The notes: generated by a model from the letters alone, not told the origin. Positions 46,596 to 56,329 are shown, counted from the stretch's first letter. The stretch is 64,000 bases of DNA from Roseibium album (GCA_001404055.1 CXTY01000016.1:124001-188000); one strand, 5' to 3'. Numbers and translations are program-made.

Positions 46596-47296
46596 ACTGA
46601 CCGCGTCAAACCGCCATCAATCCGGATATTCTGACCCGTAATATACGCGGCTTCCTCACCGGCGAGATAGGAAATCAGGCTGGAGACTTCGTCAGAACGA
46701 CCATAGCGACCCATCGGTATGCGATCCCGCCGATCTTCCTTTTCCGGTAAGCTGTCGATGAAACCCGGCAGGATGTTGTTCATACGTACATTCTGGCCTG
46801 CAAACTTGTCTGAAAAGAGCTTCGTAAAGCTGGCAAGCCCTGCTCGGAATACACCAGAGGTAGGAAACAGCGGGTCCGGCTCGAAGGTGGCAAAGGTGGA
46901 AATATTGATAATGGCCCCACCTCCCTGCCTGGTCATGACAGGCGCCACAAGCCGGCTCGGTCGAATAACATTCATCAGGTAATAGTCCATCCCCAGATGC
47001 CAGTCCTCATCGGAAATCTCGAGGATGTCACCCTTTGGGCCATGCCCTGCCGAATTGATCAAAACATCTATTCTTCCAAGAGTTTCGAGTGATTTGTCTA
47101 CGAACTGCTTTAAGTCTTCCAAGATGAGATTTGAGCCGGTGCACCCGACACCTCCAAGCTCCTCAGCCAGCGCCTGGCCTTTTCCAGACGAAGACAGAAT
47201 TGCCACCCTGAAACCATCGGCAGCCAGCCGGCGAGCGGCCTCAGCTCCCATCCCTGACCCGCCTGCGGTAACGAGTGCAACTTTTTTGTCGGACAT
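46592..47296 (-). CDS. SDR-family protein with altered catalytic residues
   Basis: 234 residues from ATG 47296 (MSDKKVALVTAGGSGMG), GGAG 8 bases upstream; the longer frame adds 19 unrelated residues. The Rossmann glycine motif AGGSGMGAE, the NSAG motif (81-84) and ITGQNIRIDGG near the end are normal. The catalytic Ser is at 133 (NISTFATF), but the Tyr and Lys expected 13 and 17 residues on are Thr 146 and Phe 150 (FPTSGVFRAGL). It may bind NAD(P) without classical SDR chemistry, or use other residues. Confidence 0.8.
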   Translation of the reverse strand: MSDKKVALVTAGGSGMGAEAARRLAADGFRVAILSSSGKGQALAEELGGVGCTGSNLILEDLKQFVDKSLETLGRIDVLINSAGHGPKGDILEISDEDWHLGMDYYLMNVIRPSRLVAPVMTRQGGGAIINISTFATFEPDPLFPTSGVFRAGLASFTKLFSDKFAGQNVRMNNILPGFIDSLPEKEDRRDRIPMGRYGRSDEVSSLISYLAGEEAAYITGQNIRIDGGLTRSV

Positions 47297-47478
47297 CCCA
47301 AATCTCCATGCTTCTGTTGATAGGAAGCTAGGAACTGACAGGCTGTTCGGCAAATGATTTTACTGAATGGATTTGATCACGGTCGTGAATAGAAACGCGA
47401 AGACAGGGATTTCCAACGGGCAAAAGCATCTAACTAGCAGACGAAAAAATCCCTGCGGCAATAAAACTTTCATAACAA

Positions 47479-47506
47479 AAAAGCCCCGAAACAAGTCGGG
47501 GCTTTT
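47479..47506 (-). terminator. clpA terminator
   Basis: AAAAGCCCCGA pairs with TCGGGGCTTTT around AACAAG; on the minus strand the stem runs into six U. It lies 18 bases beyond the clpA stop. Confidence 0.9.
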
Positions 47507-47523
47507 GTGCGTTTTTTTCAATA

Positions 47524-49971
47524 TCAATCGGCCAAAGGCACTTTCGGGACAAGACTCTTCTTGGAGGAGCCACTTTTCCCGCGAGAAGACTTGGTGTCTT
47601 TCGCCGCAGCTGCTTTAGCTGCCGGTTTGCGTTTGCGTTTTGGCTTCGGCTTGCTCGCTGCCTTTGCTTTGGTTTTGGGCGGTGCCGCCCTCTCCTCAAC
47701 GCTCTCAAGCAGCAAGCCTTTTTCGTCCTCTGAAACCGACACTTTGACCATGCCGCCCTTTTTCAGTTTTCCAAAAAGAACTTCATCCGCCAACGGTCGT
47801 TTGATGTGCTCCTGGATGATCCGCCCAAGTGGGCGCGCACCCATCCTGTCATCATACCCCTTGGTTGCCAGCCACTTCACGGCATCATCTGTGAGCTCGA
47901 ATGTCACGTTCCGGTCTGCAAGCTGTACCTCGAGCTGCATGACGAACTTCTCGACCACCTTGTAAACCACTTCAATCGGCAAGTTGCCGAACTGAATAAT
48001 TGCGTCGAGACGGTTGCGGAATTCAGGCGTAAACAGCTTGTTGATGGCCTCTGTGTCATCCCCTTCCCGCTTCACGCGGTTGAATCCGACCGGCATTTTA
48101 GCCATGTCCGCAGCACCAGCATTCGTCGTCATGATCAGGATGACATTCCTGAAATCGACCTGCTTGCCGTTGTGATCGGTCAGTTTGCCATGGTCCATCA
48201 CCTGCAGAAGGATGTTGAAGAGATCCGGATGAGCCTTTTCGATCTCATCGAGCAGCAAGACACAGTGTGGGTGCTGATCGACACCGTCAGTCAGAAGTCC
48301 GCCCTGATCAAACCCGACGTAACCTGGAGGCGCGCCGATCAACCGGGAAACGGTATGGCGCTCCATATACTCAGACATATCGAAACGGATCAGCTCGACA
48401 CCCATTGAGGACGCAAGCTGTCGCGCAACCTCGGTTTTGCCGACGCCAGTGGGACCAGAGAACAGATAGCTTCCGATCGGCTTGTCTGGCTCACGCAAAC
48501 CCGCCCGGGCAAGTTTGATCGCGGATGCCAGCGTCTCGATTGCATTGTCCTGACCATACACAACGCGCTTCAGGTCCTTCCCGAGGTTCTCAAGAACTTC
48601 TGCGTCATCCTTGGAAACGGATTTCGGCGGGATCCGGGCCATCGTCGCAATGGTGTTTTCGATTTCCTTCACACCGATAGTCTTCCGGCGCCGCGCCTCG
48701 GGAACAAGCATTTGCGATGCACCGGTTTCATCCAGCACGTCGATAGCTTTGTCCGGCAATTTCCGGTCAGAGATATACTTCGCCGACAATTCCACTGCCG
48801 TTTTTATGGCATCGTTGGTGTAGCGCACCTTGTGAAAATCTTCGAAATAGGGCTTCAGCCCTCTGAGAATGTCGATTGCATCTGGAATGGAGGGCTCATT
48901 GACATCGATCTTCTGGAATCGGCGAACCAATGCCCGGTCTTTTTCGAAGAACTGACGGTATTCCTTGTAAGTCGTCGAACCGATACAACGAACTGCGCCT
49001 GATGCGAGCGCTGGCTTGAGCAGGTTGGAAGCATCCATTGCCCCGCCAGAAGTCGCGCCAGCCCCGATCACCGTATGGATTTCGTCGATAAACATGACCG
49101 CGCCCGGGTAGTCTTCGATTTCCTTGACGACTTGCTTCAAACGTTCTTCAAAATCACCGCGGTACCTGGTCCCCGCCAGCAGCGAGCCCATGTCCAGCGA
49201 GAAGATTGTCGCATCTTCCAACACATCCGGTACTTCGCCATTGACGATGCGATGTGCCAGCCCTTCAGCGATAGCCGTTTTGCCAACGCCCGGGTCGCCA
49301 ACAAAGAGAGGGTTGTTTTTGGATCGGCGGCAGAGGATCTGGATCGTGCGCTGTATCTCGCTGTCCCGGCCGATCAGCGGGTCAATCTTGCCCTTTGTCG
49401 CCTTTTCATTGAGATTGACACAATATGCTTCCAGAGCGTCTGTCTTCTGATTGGCTTTCTTGTCGGTCTCCGCACCGGGCAGAATGTCTTCTTCTTCAGC
49501 GCCATCGACAGGACGCGCTTCAGACATTCCTGGCCGTTTTGCGATGCCGTGCGATATATAATTGACCGCGTCATAGCGCGTCATATCCTGATCTTGCAGG
49601 AAGTAAGCTGCGTGGCTTTCGCGTTCGGCAAAAATCGCAACCAGCACATTGGCACCCGTCACTTCTTCGCGGCCAGATGACTGGACGTGTATGACGGCAC
49701 GCTGGATTACACGCTGAAACCCTGCAGTCGGCTTGGAATCGTCATCAGTATCTGTGACGAGATTATCCAGCTCGGTCTCAATGTATTCGACAAGATTCCT
49801 GCGGATCGTATCCAGATCAACATTGCAGGCCCGCATAACTGCAGCAGCATCCTGATCGTCCAGCAATGCCAGAAGAAGATGCTCAAGCGTTGCGTACTCC
49901 TGCTGACGCTCATTGGCGAATGCAAGAGCCTGATGCAGGGCTTTTTCTAGACTACGTGAGAAGGAAGGCAC
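47524..49971 (-). CDS. clpA: ATP-dependent Clp protease ATP-binding subunit ClpA
   Basis: AAA+ unfoldase that feeds ClpP; with ClpS it degrades N-degron proteins. 815 residues from GTG 49971, with GAGGA 9 bases upstream. N-domain about 1-145; first AAA module with GDPGVGKT and MFIDEIHTVIGAGATSGGAMDASN; second with GPTGVGKT, LLDEIEKAHPD and a ClpP loop at MPVGFNRVKREG. The core ends near residue 757; a ~58-residue tail rich in Lys, Ala and Pro follows (KPKPKRKRKPAAKAAAAK), longer and more basic than in E. coli ClpA. clpS lies 12 bases upstream. aat at 9.6 kb makes substrates for this system. Confidence 0.95.
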   Translation of the reverse strand: MPSFSRSLEKALHQALAFANERQQEYATLEHLLLALLDDQDAAAVMRACNVDLDTIRRNLVEYIETELDNLVTDTDDDSKPTAGFQRVIQRAVIHVQSSGREEVTGANVLVAIFAERESHAAYFLQDQDMTRYDAVNYISHGIAKRPGMSEARPVDGAEEEDILPGAETDKKANQKTDALEAYCVNLNEKATKGKIDPLIGRDSEIQRTIQILCRRSKNNPLFVGDPGVGKTAIAEGLAHRIVNGEVPDVLEDATIFSLDMGSLLAGTRYRGDFEERLKQVVKEIEDYPGAVMFIDEIHTVIGAGATSGGAMDASNLLKPALASGAVRCIGSTTYKEYRQFFEKDRALVRRFQKIDVNEPSIPDAIDILRGLKPYFEDFHKVRYTNDAIKTAVELSAKYISDRKLPDKAIDVLDETGASQMLVPEARRRKTIGVKEIENTIATMARIPPKSVSKDDAEVLENLGKDLKRVVYGQDNAIETLASAIKLARAGLREPDKPIGSYLFSGPTGVGKTEVARQLASSMGVELIRFDMSEYMERHTVSRLIGAPPGYVGFDQGGLLTDGVDQHPHCVLLLDEIEKAHPDLFNILLQVMDHGKLTDHNGKQVDFRNVILIMTTNAGAADMAKMPVGFNRVKREGDDTEAINKLFTPEFRNRLDAIIQFGNLPIEVVYKVVEKFVMQLEVQLADRNVTFELTDDAVKWLATKGYDDRMGARPLGRIIQEHIKRPLADEVLFGKLKKGGMVKVSVSEDEKGLLLESVEERAAPPKTKAKAASKPKPKRKRKPAAKAAAAKDTKSSRGKSGSSKKSLVPKVPLAD

Positions 49972-49983
49972 GTGCGTGAGTCC

Positions 49984-50349
49984 TCACTTTTTTTCCATGA
50001 CGCATTGCAAAGGATGCTGATGCTTGCGCGCAAAGTCCATCACCTGGGTGACTTTTGTCTCAGCAACTTCGTAGGAGAATATCCCGCACTCCCCGACTCC
50101 GTGATGATGAACGTGCAGCATAATACGGGTCGCTTCTTCCCGGTTCTTTTGGAAGAAGTTCTCCACAACGTGGATAACAAACTCCATCGGCGTGTAGTCG
50201 TCATTGAGCAGCAGCACGCGATAGAGATTTGGCCGTTTGGTAGCCGTCTTGGTTCTGGTGACGACAACCGTATCGGCGTCGCTGCCATCGTTGCCATCAT
50301 CAGCACCCGCTGACATTACAGTATCTGTTGCCGTTACCACTCCGACCAT
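49984..50349 (-). CDS. clpS: ATP-dependent Clp protease adaptor ClpS
   Basis: Delivers proteins with N-terminal Leu, Phe, Tyr or Trp to ClpAP. 121 residues from ATG 50349, with AGGAA upstream; a GTG just before it is equally open. The variable N terminus (about 1-38) is followed by [25 protein letters not shown] (substrate-pocket NDD and Met, cited in part), [22 protein letters not shown]. Twelve bases before clpA, so one operon. Confidence 0.94.
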   Translation of the reverse strand: MVGVVTATDTVMSAGADDGNDGSDADTVVVTRTKTATKRPNLYRVLLLNDDYTPMEFVIHVVENFFQKNREEATRIMLHVHHHGVGECGIFSYEVAETKVTQVMDFARKHQHPLQCVMEKK

Positions 50350-50648
50350 CACCAGTTCCTGTGCTCCGGCTCAGGCTGCAATCGCAGCTGATCCGAGGCT
50401 TCCACCTGCAGCGCCCTTGGCAACTGTCTTTTTTTATCTTGATAATCCTGCCGCGCCAGCGGCGCTCGCGCAATGGTCGATTTCATCAACATCCCGGTGA
50501 TTTGTACATTTGAAGCAAATGCACTTCAGATAAACCTGAATGTAGGTTTCTTAAAAGCGATTAAAAGATGGGAAGGTGGCGTAAAACAACGCACTTAACG
50601 AAAGGGTGATAGGAACGAAATTTTCGTGCGCAAACCTGTGCATATATG
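50350..50648. other. Gene-free region between clpS and the phasin terminator
   Basis: About 300 bases, likely the clpSA promoter region. No RNA gene or repeat was recognised. Confidence 0.4.
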
Positions 50649-50678
50649 AAAAAACCCGGCTCCAAGGAACCGGGTTTC
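50649..50678 (-). terminator. Phasin gene terminator
   Basis: AAACCCGGCTCC faces GGAACCGGGTTT with one mismatch; on the minus strand six U follow. It lies 36 bases after the phasin stop. Confidence 0.85.
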
Positions 50679-50713
50679 AAATTCTACGCCGAAGAAAGGC
50701 GAATAAGTGGCTC

Positions 50714-51043
50714 TTATTTGACCATCTTACCCACGACGCTTTCGTAAGGCTTATAAGCGTCCTTGGACATCTCAGTGACCATTTCACCCAGCTTCGTCAT
50801 TTCACCAACGAAACCTTCGTATGAAGATTTGAGATAATCGGCCTGAGCTTCAAGAGCCTTGTCCATAGACTTGGAAGCTACAAGCTTCTCAACGGCTGCG
50901 GAGCTGTCTTCGAAGGATTTCTTCTGGTAGTCAGCGACCTCTGCCGCGATTGCCTGGACATTTTTGCTGACTGAGCCGAATGACTCCATAGCCAATTCAA
51001 CGTTGTCTTTGCTCAACTTCTGGATTTCTTCAAAGCTGTTCAT
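50714..51043 (-). CDS. Phasin family protein
   Basis: 109 residues, entirely helical and amphipathic, with the phasin pattern (FEEIQKLSKDNVELAMES; SVSKNVQAIAAEVADYQKK; QADYLKSSYEGFVGEMTKL). Phasins coat polyhydroxyalkanoate granules; small ones of this type are abundant in alphaproteobacteria. It has its own terminator and a well-formed promoter bearing two copies of TGCAGTGCA, which fits control by a PhaR-type repressor that senses granules. Confidence 0.88.
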   Translation of the reverse strand: MNSFEEIQKLSKDNVELAMESFGSVSKNVQAIAAEVADYQKKSFEDSSAAVEKLVASKSMDKALEAQADYLKSSYEGFVGEMTKLGEMVTEMSKDAYKPYESVVGKMVK

Positions 51044-51136
51044 AATCTAGCTGCCCTTATCGGCGAACCGGCTCTGGATCCCTAGCATTTGCTCACTGGG
51101 ACCGCCTGTTTCGCGTCGCGTTACCTAACGAGACAC

Positions 51137-51182
51137 TAAATAATGCACTGCACAAAATATGTCAAGATTTTTTTGCACTGCA
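51137..51182 (-). promoter_or_regulatory. Phasin promoter with two operator copies
   Basis: On the minus strand: TTGACA (51165-51160), 17-base spacer, TATTTA (51142-51137). TGCAGTGCA occurs twice, 30 bases apart: once inside the spacer (51144-51152) and once just upstream of -35 (51174-51182). TGC/GCA-rich dyads are the known target type of the PHA regulator PhaR, so PhaR is the best candidate. Confidence 0.78.
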
Positions 51183-51646
51183 AAAACAACCATTACGAGA
51201 AGTTAATACAAACATTCTAGTGGCTGCTACGTGCGCCAATCGTCAATGATGGGATTCGCCCACGAGATTTATACTCATCCACTAATGTATAAATTCGCCA
51301 ACCAGGCAATTAATTCGAATCAATTCTCAGAAACAGAACATCGCCAACAATAAATTATTCGACATAAACTATTGATTAACTAACAATTCCAAAATTCGCC
51401 AATTACCTCAACAAAATACATGAAAAGAACAAACTCTCGCAGTTAACCATCCATTAACTCTATAAAAAAACTAATTTTTTAAGTGGTTTTTATGCCGACA
51501 ATTTACACATTCGTAACCGTGATTCCATCAAATACGTCAGAGATTCATGGAGTGCCGGTTTGAATCGCGATGGGGGTCAGGATCCATCCCGGGCAACTCC
51601 AGACATGAACCGCGTGACCCAGAACGGGATAGTAATTGTGTTTGGT
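51183..51646. other. AT-rich intergenic stretch
   Basis: About 460 bases, very AT-rich from 51190 to 51520, no gene. It probably holds the promoter of the D,D-carboxypeptidase gene; no single promoter stands out. It is one of the lowest-GC parts of the window. Confidence 0.45.
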
Positions 51647-53320
51647 ATGCGTTTTCTTCGCAATTCACGGGCATTTGCCCAGTCGGGCAAGGTCCTCGCC
51701 CTTGGCTTTCTTCTGATGAGCGCTCCGGCCGCTGCATTGGCCAACTCAAAATATGCCGGCATTGTGGTAGATGCCAAAACCGGCAAGACCCTTTATGCCT
51801 CCTCTGCAGACGCTCACAGGTATCCGGCTTCGCTCACCAAGATCATGACTTTGTATGTCGTCTTCGAAGAGCTTGAAGCTGGTCGGTTGTCATTGAGCTC
51901 ACGACTTAAAGTGTCCAAATACGCATCCGGACGACCGCCTTCGAAACTCGGTTTGAAGCCTGGCACGACCATCAAGGTGAAAGACGCCATTCTGGCGTTG
52001 GTGACGAAGTCAGCAAATGATGTTGCTACAGTTGTCGCCGAAAACATAGGTGGGTCGGAAAAGAAATTCGCCGAACGCATGACGCGTACGGCGCGTCAGC
52101 TCGGGATGAAGAAGACTACCTTTCGCAATCCTCACGGGCTGCCGAATTCAGGACAGCGTACTTCAGCCAGAGACATGGCGACACTTGGACGTGCCATCCA
52201 GGAGCGTTTTCCGAAATACTACGGTTATTTCAAAACCCGAGCCTACAAATACAAAGGCCGGACATATGGTAACCACAATAAACTCCTGGGCCGCGTAAAG
52301 GGCGTTGACGGTATTAAGACCGGTTACATCCGTGCCTCAGGTTTCAATCTTGTTACATCGGTAAACCGCAACGGACGTCACATCGTTGCCGTTGTCATGG
52401 GAGGCCGTTCGGGTGCATCCCGCAACGCCCAGATGACAAAACTCATCAATCGGTATCTGCCAAAGGCAAGCCGTGGTCGGAAAACAGCGCCGGTCATAGC
52501 CAAACGCAGCATACAGCCGACCTTTGTCGCTGCATCTCTCAAAAATCCGCCGCTGCCATCAGCCAAACCAGGCAGCAAACCCGCCAAGGCAACAGGAGCG
52601 CCTATCGTTCTTGCCAGCGCAGCTCCAGTATTGGCAGCAGCCGTACCGGCTCCCACGCCTGCGACTGTACCCGGGTTTGGTGACGCTGTGCCGTTGCCAC
52701 CCAAGATGGTGAGAGAACGCTTTGACAACACATTCGCGATCGCATCGGCATTGCCGCCGATACCGCGGGGAAGTCCAGCCGGCAACCTAACGACGAATTC
52801 GATCTCAAAGACAGCGTTGTTGCAATACGCAAGGTCTGAGGCTGCGCGGCGCGGAATTTTAGGTGGAAGTCCGAAAAGTACGAACACAAACTTCAAAACC
52901 GTGATGGTTGACACGATCAAGATCGATCCGATTCCGACCGAAGCCATAAACGCAAAAGTCGTCGATGTCGAAGAAATCCAGACAGCTTCAGTGTCCACAA
53001 TCCCTACTGCTGCCGATGTCGAGACTAAAAGCGATAGCGTCACTGTTGCCACAAGCGACACACGAGATATCGAACCTGGCTGGCAAATCCAGATCGCCGC
53101 AGCTGAAACCGAAGGCCAGGCGATCAAGATGCTAAAAAGTGCAAAGGACAAGACCGGCTCAGCCCTGCGAGGCCGCTCGCCTTATACCGAACCTGTTGAT
53201 GCCAACGGCAAGACCCTCTATCGGGCCCGGTTTGTTGGTTTCGAAACCAAATCGGCAGCCTGGAAAGCCTGCAGAACCATGAAAAAGGCAAAATACGCCT
53301 GCTTCGCCATCTATCAGTAA
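51647..53320 (+). CDS. D-alanyl-D-alanine carboxypeptidase with C-terminal SPOR domain
   Basis: Penicillin-binding protein of the DacA/S11 class, trimming peptidoglycan pentapeptides in the periplasm. 557 residues from ATG 51647, which opens a signal peptide (MRFLRNSRAFAQ ... APAAALA); an in-frame ATG at 51605 is possible and neither has a good Shine-Dalgarno. Active-site triads: SLTK (Ser 62), SAN (122-124), KTG (224-226). A Pro/Ala-rich linker of ~200 residues leads to a SPOR domain from about 475 (GWQIQIAAAETEGQAIKML; YRARFVGFETKSAAWKAC), which binds denuded glycan at the division site. The usual amphipathic membrane anchor of DacA is absent, and SPOR may replace it. Confidence 0.92.
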   Translation: MRFLRNSRAFAQSGKVLALGFLLMSAPAAALANSKYAGIVVDAKTGKTLYASSADAHRYPASLTKIMTLYVVFEELEAGRLSLSSRLKVSKYASGRPPSKLGLKPGTTIKVKDAILALVTKSANDVATVVAENIGGSEKKFAERMTRTARQLGMKKTTFRNPHGLPNSGQRTSARDMATLGRAIQERFPKYYGYFKTRAYKYKGRTYGNHNKLLGRVKGVDGIKTGYIRASGFNLVTSVNRNGRHIVAVVMGGRSGASRNAQMTKLINRYLPKASRGRKTAPVIAKRSIQPTFVAASLKNPPLPSAKPGSKPAKATGAPIVLASAAPVLAAAVPAPTPATVPGFGDAVPLPPKMVRERFDNTFAIASALPPIPRGSPAGNLTTNSISKTALLQYARSEAARRGILGGSPKSTNTNFKTVMVDTIKIDPIPTEAINAKVVDVEEIQTASVSTIPTAADVETKSDSVTVATSDTRDIEPGWQIQIAAAETEGQAIKMLKSAKDKTGSALRGRSPYTEPVDANGKTLYRARFVGFETKSAAWKACRTMKKAKYACFAIYQ

Positions 53321-53337
53321 CTGCGTAACGGATGTCC

Positions 53338-54045
53338 TCAATGTCTTCTGAGAAGCGTGTCTTTAGCCTCGTTGATTTTCGCCGCGAGGAAACCGGAGCC
53401 TCCCTGGTCGGGGTGAACCCGCATCATAAGCCTGCGGTGCGCGGCTCTAATTTCCGCGTCCCCGGCATCGGGAGAAAGCCCCAGGATCTGGTAGGCCTCC
53501 TCATCTGTCATGGGGCCCGTGCTCGCCGCGCTTCCCTGCCCCTCTGTTCCATCCGCCTGGAAGTGTTCACGCCATCCGGAAAGCCGGCGGTCGAGGTAGG
53601 CTTCGACTAATTTGCGGCTTTGCTCGTCCTGGGAGGTTTCCTTCCAGAAAGCATGGAGCTCTTCGTCGCTCAGGTCGCTCAGATAGCGACCTTGAAAACC
53701 ACCTGCAAGGACAGTTCCGGCCATATCGCCGGAATCATGGTCCAGTTCCATTTCTACCATTGCCGTGCGTACCCTTGAACGTTGTCCCGACGTCTTGCGG
53801 GGATTGTAACCACCCGACAAGCGACGAATTCCGGCAAGACCCAACAACGAGATTCCAAATCCGAACGCAGGGATTGCAAGTGCGTACCGCCCACCCAGGG
53901 CAAACACCGCAGCAAGGATCAATAGTAGAACGCCACCCAGAATTCTGATGTTTTGGGCAAGCTTTGCCGGATTGGCCTGAACGAAACTACGTCCCGCTGC
54001 CAAGAGCACAATCAGCAGAATAATTCCGGTTAGAATGTAGAACAT
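53338..54045 (-). CDS. Membrane-anchored DnaJ-domain protein
   Basis: 235 residues. Two or three hydrophobic segments at the N terminus ([53 protein letters not shown]), a linker, then a C-terminal J domain with [26 protein letters not shown] and an intact HPD (VHPDQGG). Resembles TIM14/DjlA-like cochaperones that stimulate DnaK at the membrane. Ends 17 bases from the carboxypeptidase stop, convergently. Confidence 0.85.
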   Translation of the reverse strand: MFYILTGIILLIVLLAAGRSFVQANPAKLAQNIRILGGVLLLILAAVFALGGRYALAIPAFGFGISLLGLAGIRRLSGGYNPRKTSGQRSRVRTAMVEMELDHDSGDMAGTVLAGGFQGRYLSDLSDEELHAFWKETSQDEQSRKLVEAYLDRRLSGWREHFQADGTEGQGSAASTGPMTDEEAYQILGLSPDAGDAEIRAAHRRLMMRVHPDQGGSGFLAAKINEAKDTLLRRH

Positions 54046-54228
54046 GCGATAGATATTTGCTGGTTTAAAGAGCAGTTCCGGGATACCACGATTGCTGCTT
54101 CCTCCGTGCTTTCAGTTGAATCTGTGCAAATAATGTAGACAGCGCCGTTGGCAATTCAATTCCGATTTCAATCAAGACGAGATACTTCACAGCGTTTTCA
54201 CTTGGCGAAATCGAATTTTACGATCAGC

Positions 54229-55509
54229 TCATTCAGCCATGTCAACTCGATGTCGTGATTTGCTGTGGTCCGGAAATACCCTCAGTACATAAATTAAACT
54301 CAAGAAATTTAGACCGAGAATTACGGCAATCGGAATGGCTTCGTCCTGAATTTCAGCCAGCAGTCCTAGAATGGCGGCAAAAACGACAGCAATTATTCCG
54401 CTGATGAATCTGCTGGTGGCAACAAAATATTCCCGCGACTCCTCGCCACTCAACTCTCCCAAGTAAACTGTTTGGGAAACCACGGCAATCTGACCTGCAA
54501 GGCCGGCCAACACAAAGACCGGAACGTACAGATAATATTGCGGATCGGGTACAAGCTTATCAATCGCCAGCGCCATGCTGGCGGCGATCATACCTGCAAG
54601 GATTGATGAGGTGAAGTTGGTGCCAAGCGACCTCTTGGCAAGCCAAAACAAAATCGGCCCGCTCAAAACAGCTCCCAAACTCATTGCAATGACAAAGGAC
54701 GCGTATGAGCCGCTCTGATGTTTGTGCAGACTTGCGGCGTGAATCGCATAAAACGGCATAACTTGTGTGACCGAAAGCAAGAGAATGCGCGCGATCAGAT
54801 ACCGTCTGAACCACACATGCCCCCAGCAAAATTTAAATCGGGCGATTTGCTTAGACCATCTCTGGCCTTCTTGCTCAGTTCCCCCATACGGCTGATCGGA
54901 TTTCTGCCTGTAGGGTTCCTTGACTGGAAACAATAACAAGCAAGCCGGAACCGCGACAAAAACGGCGAGCCACACCAGTGCCAGATGACTATTTATGGGT
55001 TTCTGACCTTGAAAGAGATGGTAAGTAACAAATGCGACCACGATTGCCGCACAAGCGCTCAGAACACCTTCCAGGTTAAGTAGGTTTCCTCTTTCTTCCT
55101 TGTCGAACAGGCTCGGCAAAAGAGAAGCATAGGCAAGCCCACCAACACCGCGCCCCGCCCCGATCACAATCGCTGCAATTACGAGGCAAACAATCGTCAA
55201 AACGGGAAGATTGACTTCTATGGCAATAATCGACAGCAAAAGGCCAACTGCAATTCCAGTGATGCCTGCGATGACATAATGCTTGCGTTGTTTGGAACCT
55301 GAAACGAGCGGAGCCGCGGCCAATTCAGAAGCGCGCGTGGATGCGGTGAGAAGTGGCACAACGATCGCGGCCAGGAACACCGGCGCGCCAGCTGCAATTA
55401 CAATGAATGGCAAAAAGACCTTGGGCGGTGCCAGCCTCCGCTTCAGTGCATAAAACAATCCGTGTAAAAGAAAAAAGTGCCAGTTTTGGCGGGACTTCTG
55501 ATTGCTCAT
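54229..55509 (-). CDS. Membrane transporter, probable MFS type
   Basis: 426 residues, about 11-12 hydrophobic segments, with a mid-protein hydrophilic loop (about 200-230, PYRQKSDQPYGGTEQEGQRW). No family signature gives a substrate. It is more AT-rich than its neighbours and lies between the DnaJ and VWA genes, and may have been inserted there. The first ~25 residues are unusual for MFS proteins (hydrophilic, aromatic-rich). Confidence 0.65.
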   Translation of the reverse strand: MSNQKSRQNWHFFLLHGLFYALKRRLAPPKVFLPFIVIAAGAPVFLAAIVVPLLTASTRASELAAAPLVSGSKQRKHYVIAGITGIAVGLLLSIIAIEVNLPVLTIVCLVIAAIVIGAGRGVGGLAYASLLPSLFDKEERGNLLNLEGVLSACAAIVVAFVTYHLFQGQKPINSHLALVWLAVFVAVPACLLLFPVKEPYRQKSDQPYGGTEQEGQRWSKQIARFKFCWGHVWFRRYLIARILLLSVTQVMPFYAIHAASLHKHQSGSYASFVIAMSLGAVLSGPILFWLAKRSLGTNFTSSILAGMIAASMALAIDKLVPDPQYYLYVPVFVLAGLAGQIAVVSQTVYLGELSGEESREYFVATSRFISGIIAVVFAAILGLLAEIQDEAIPIAVILGLNFLSLIYVLRVFPDHSKSRHRVDMAE

Positions 55510-55588
55510 GTCTCACTCAGTGCTGTTTTGACAGCACTAAACATCGGCCTCAATGATTTACAATCCCTTCGCCAAATGTGAGAGCAAC

Positions 55589-56329
55589 TTACCCACGCCC
55601 GGTAGACAATTGCGCAAGAAGTAGACGTGCACCCCTTCCACCCTGCTTTTCCAGGGCTTGAAGTGCCTTTTGGCCTCCACTTGCAAATACCGCAACCGCC
55701 TTCAGAAGTTCGGCCAATTGTTGCGCTGACCCAGTGTCGAACGGACAGTACGCCCCATTGGTCAGCCTCGCCATTTCCCTGAAAGCCTGCTCCGCGACGC
55801 TGTCTCGGCCTTCCTGAAACAGAAACATGGGGACACCCAACATTCCCAGCTGACCGGCTTTGTCGCATAGCTGATCAACGTCTTCCTCCATGCAGTCACC
55901 GACATAAACCAGTGCCGCAATTCTCTCCTTGTCCGCTGCATTCAACGCAGCAGAAAGAACCTTCCCAATTTGGGTCCGTCCTCCCTGACAGGAAATTCTG
56001 CTCATCGCCTGCGCGAGTTCCCCGCCGTGCTCAAACCAACGGGAGGCCTTGCATTCACCGAACCCTCGAAAATAGACAAGTTTTATCTTCAAGCTGCCAA
56101 TTTTATCGGCTTCGCGAAACATCTCCGCCTGGATGTGACATGCCTGGTCCCAAGTGGGTTGACGGCTCATGGTCGCGTCAAGTGCAAACACCAGCCTGCC
56201 ACCGCTGTCAGGTTGAGGTTTGATCTCCTTGGCTTTTTGCAAAAATGCGGAAATATCGGACGCGGCAGATTTCACTTCCGACTTCTGCCGAACGAGCGCA
56301 TCTTTAGCGTCCTGATCAACCTTCGCCAT
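55589..56329 (-). CDS. von Willebrand factor A domain protein
   Basis: 246 residues from ATG 56329; AGGGA lies 9 bases upstream of it and directly abuts the first possible ATG (56338). The VWA fold is clear: LVFALDATMSRQPTW (MIDAS DxTxS), GGRTQIGK (third MIDAS Thr) and VYVGDCMEEDVDQL (MIDAS Asp). No signal peptide or membrane segment, so cytoplasmic. The family acts in metal-dependent complex assembly, but no MoxR-type partner is next to it; the DnaJ-domain gene is the nearest possible partner. Confidence 0.85.
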   Translation of the reverse strand: MAKVDQDAKDALVRQKSEVKSAASDISAFLQKAKEIKPQPDSGGRLVFALDATMSRQPTWDQACHIQAEMFREADKIGSLKIKLVYFRGFGECKASRWFEHGGELAQAMSRISCQGGRTQIGKVLSAALNAADKERIAALVYVGDCMEEDVDQLCDKAGQLGMLGVPMFLFQEGRDSVAEQAFREMARLTNGAYCPFDTGSAQQLAELLKAVAVFASGGQKALQALEKQGGRGARLLLAQLSTGRG

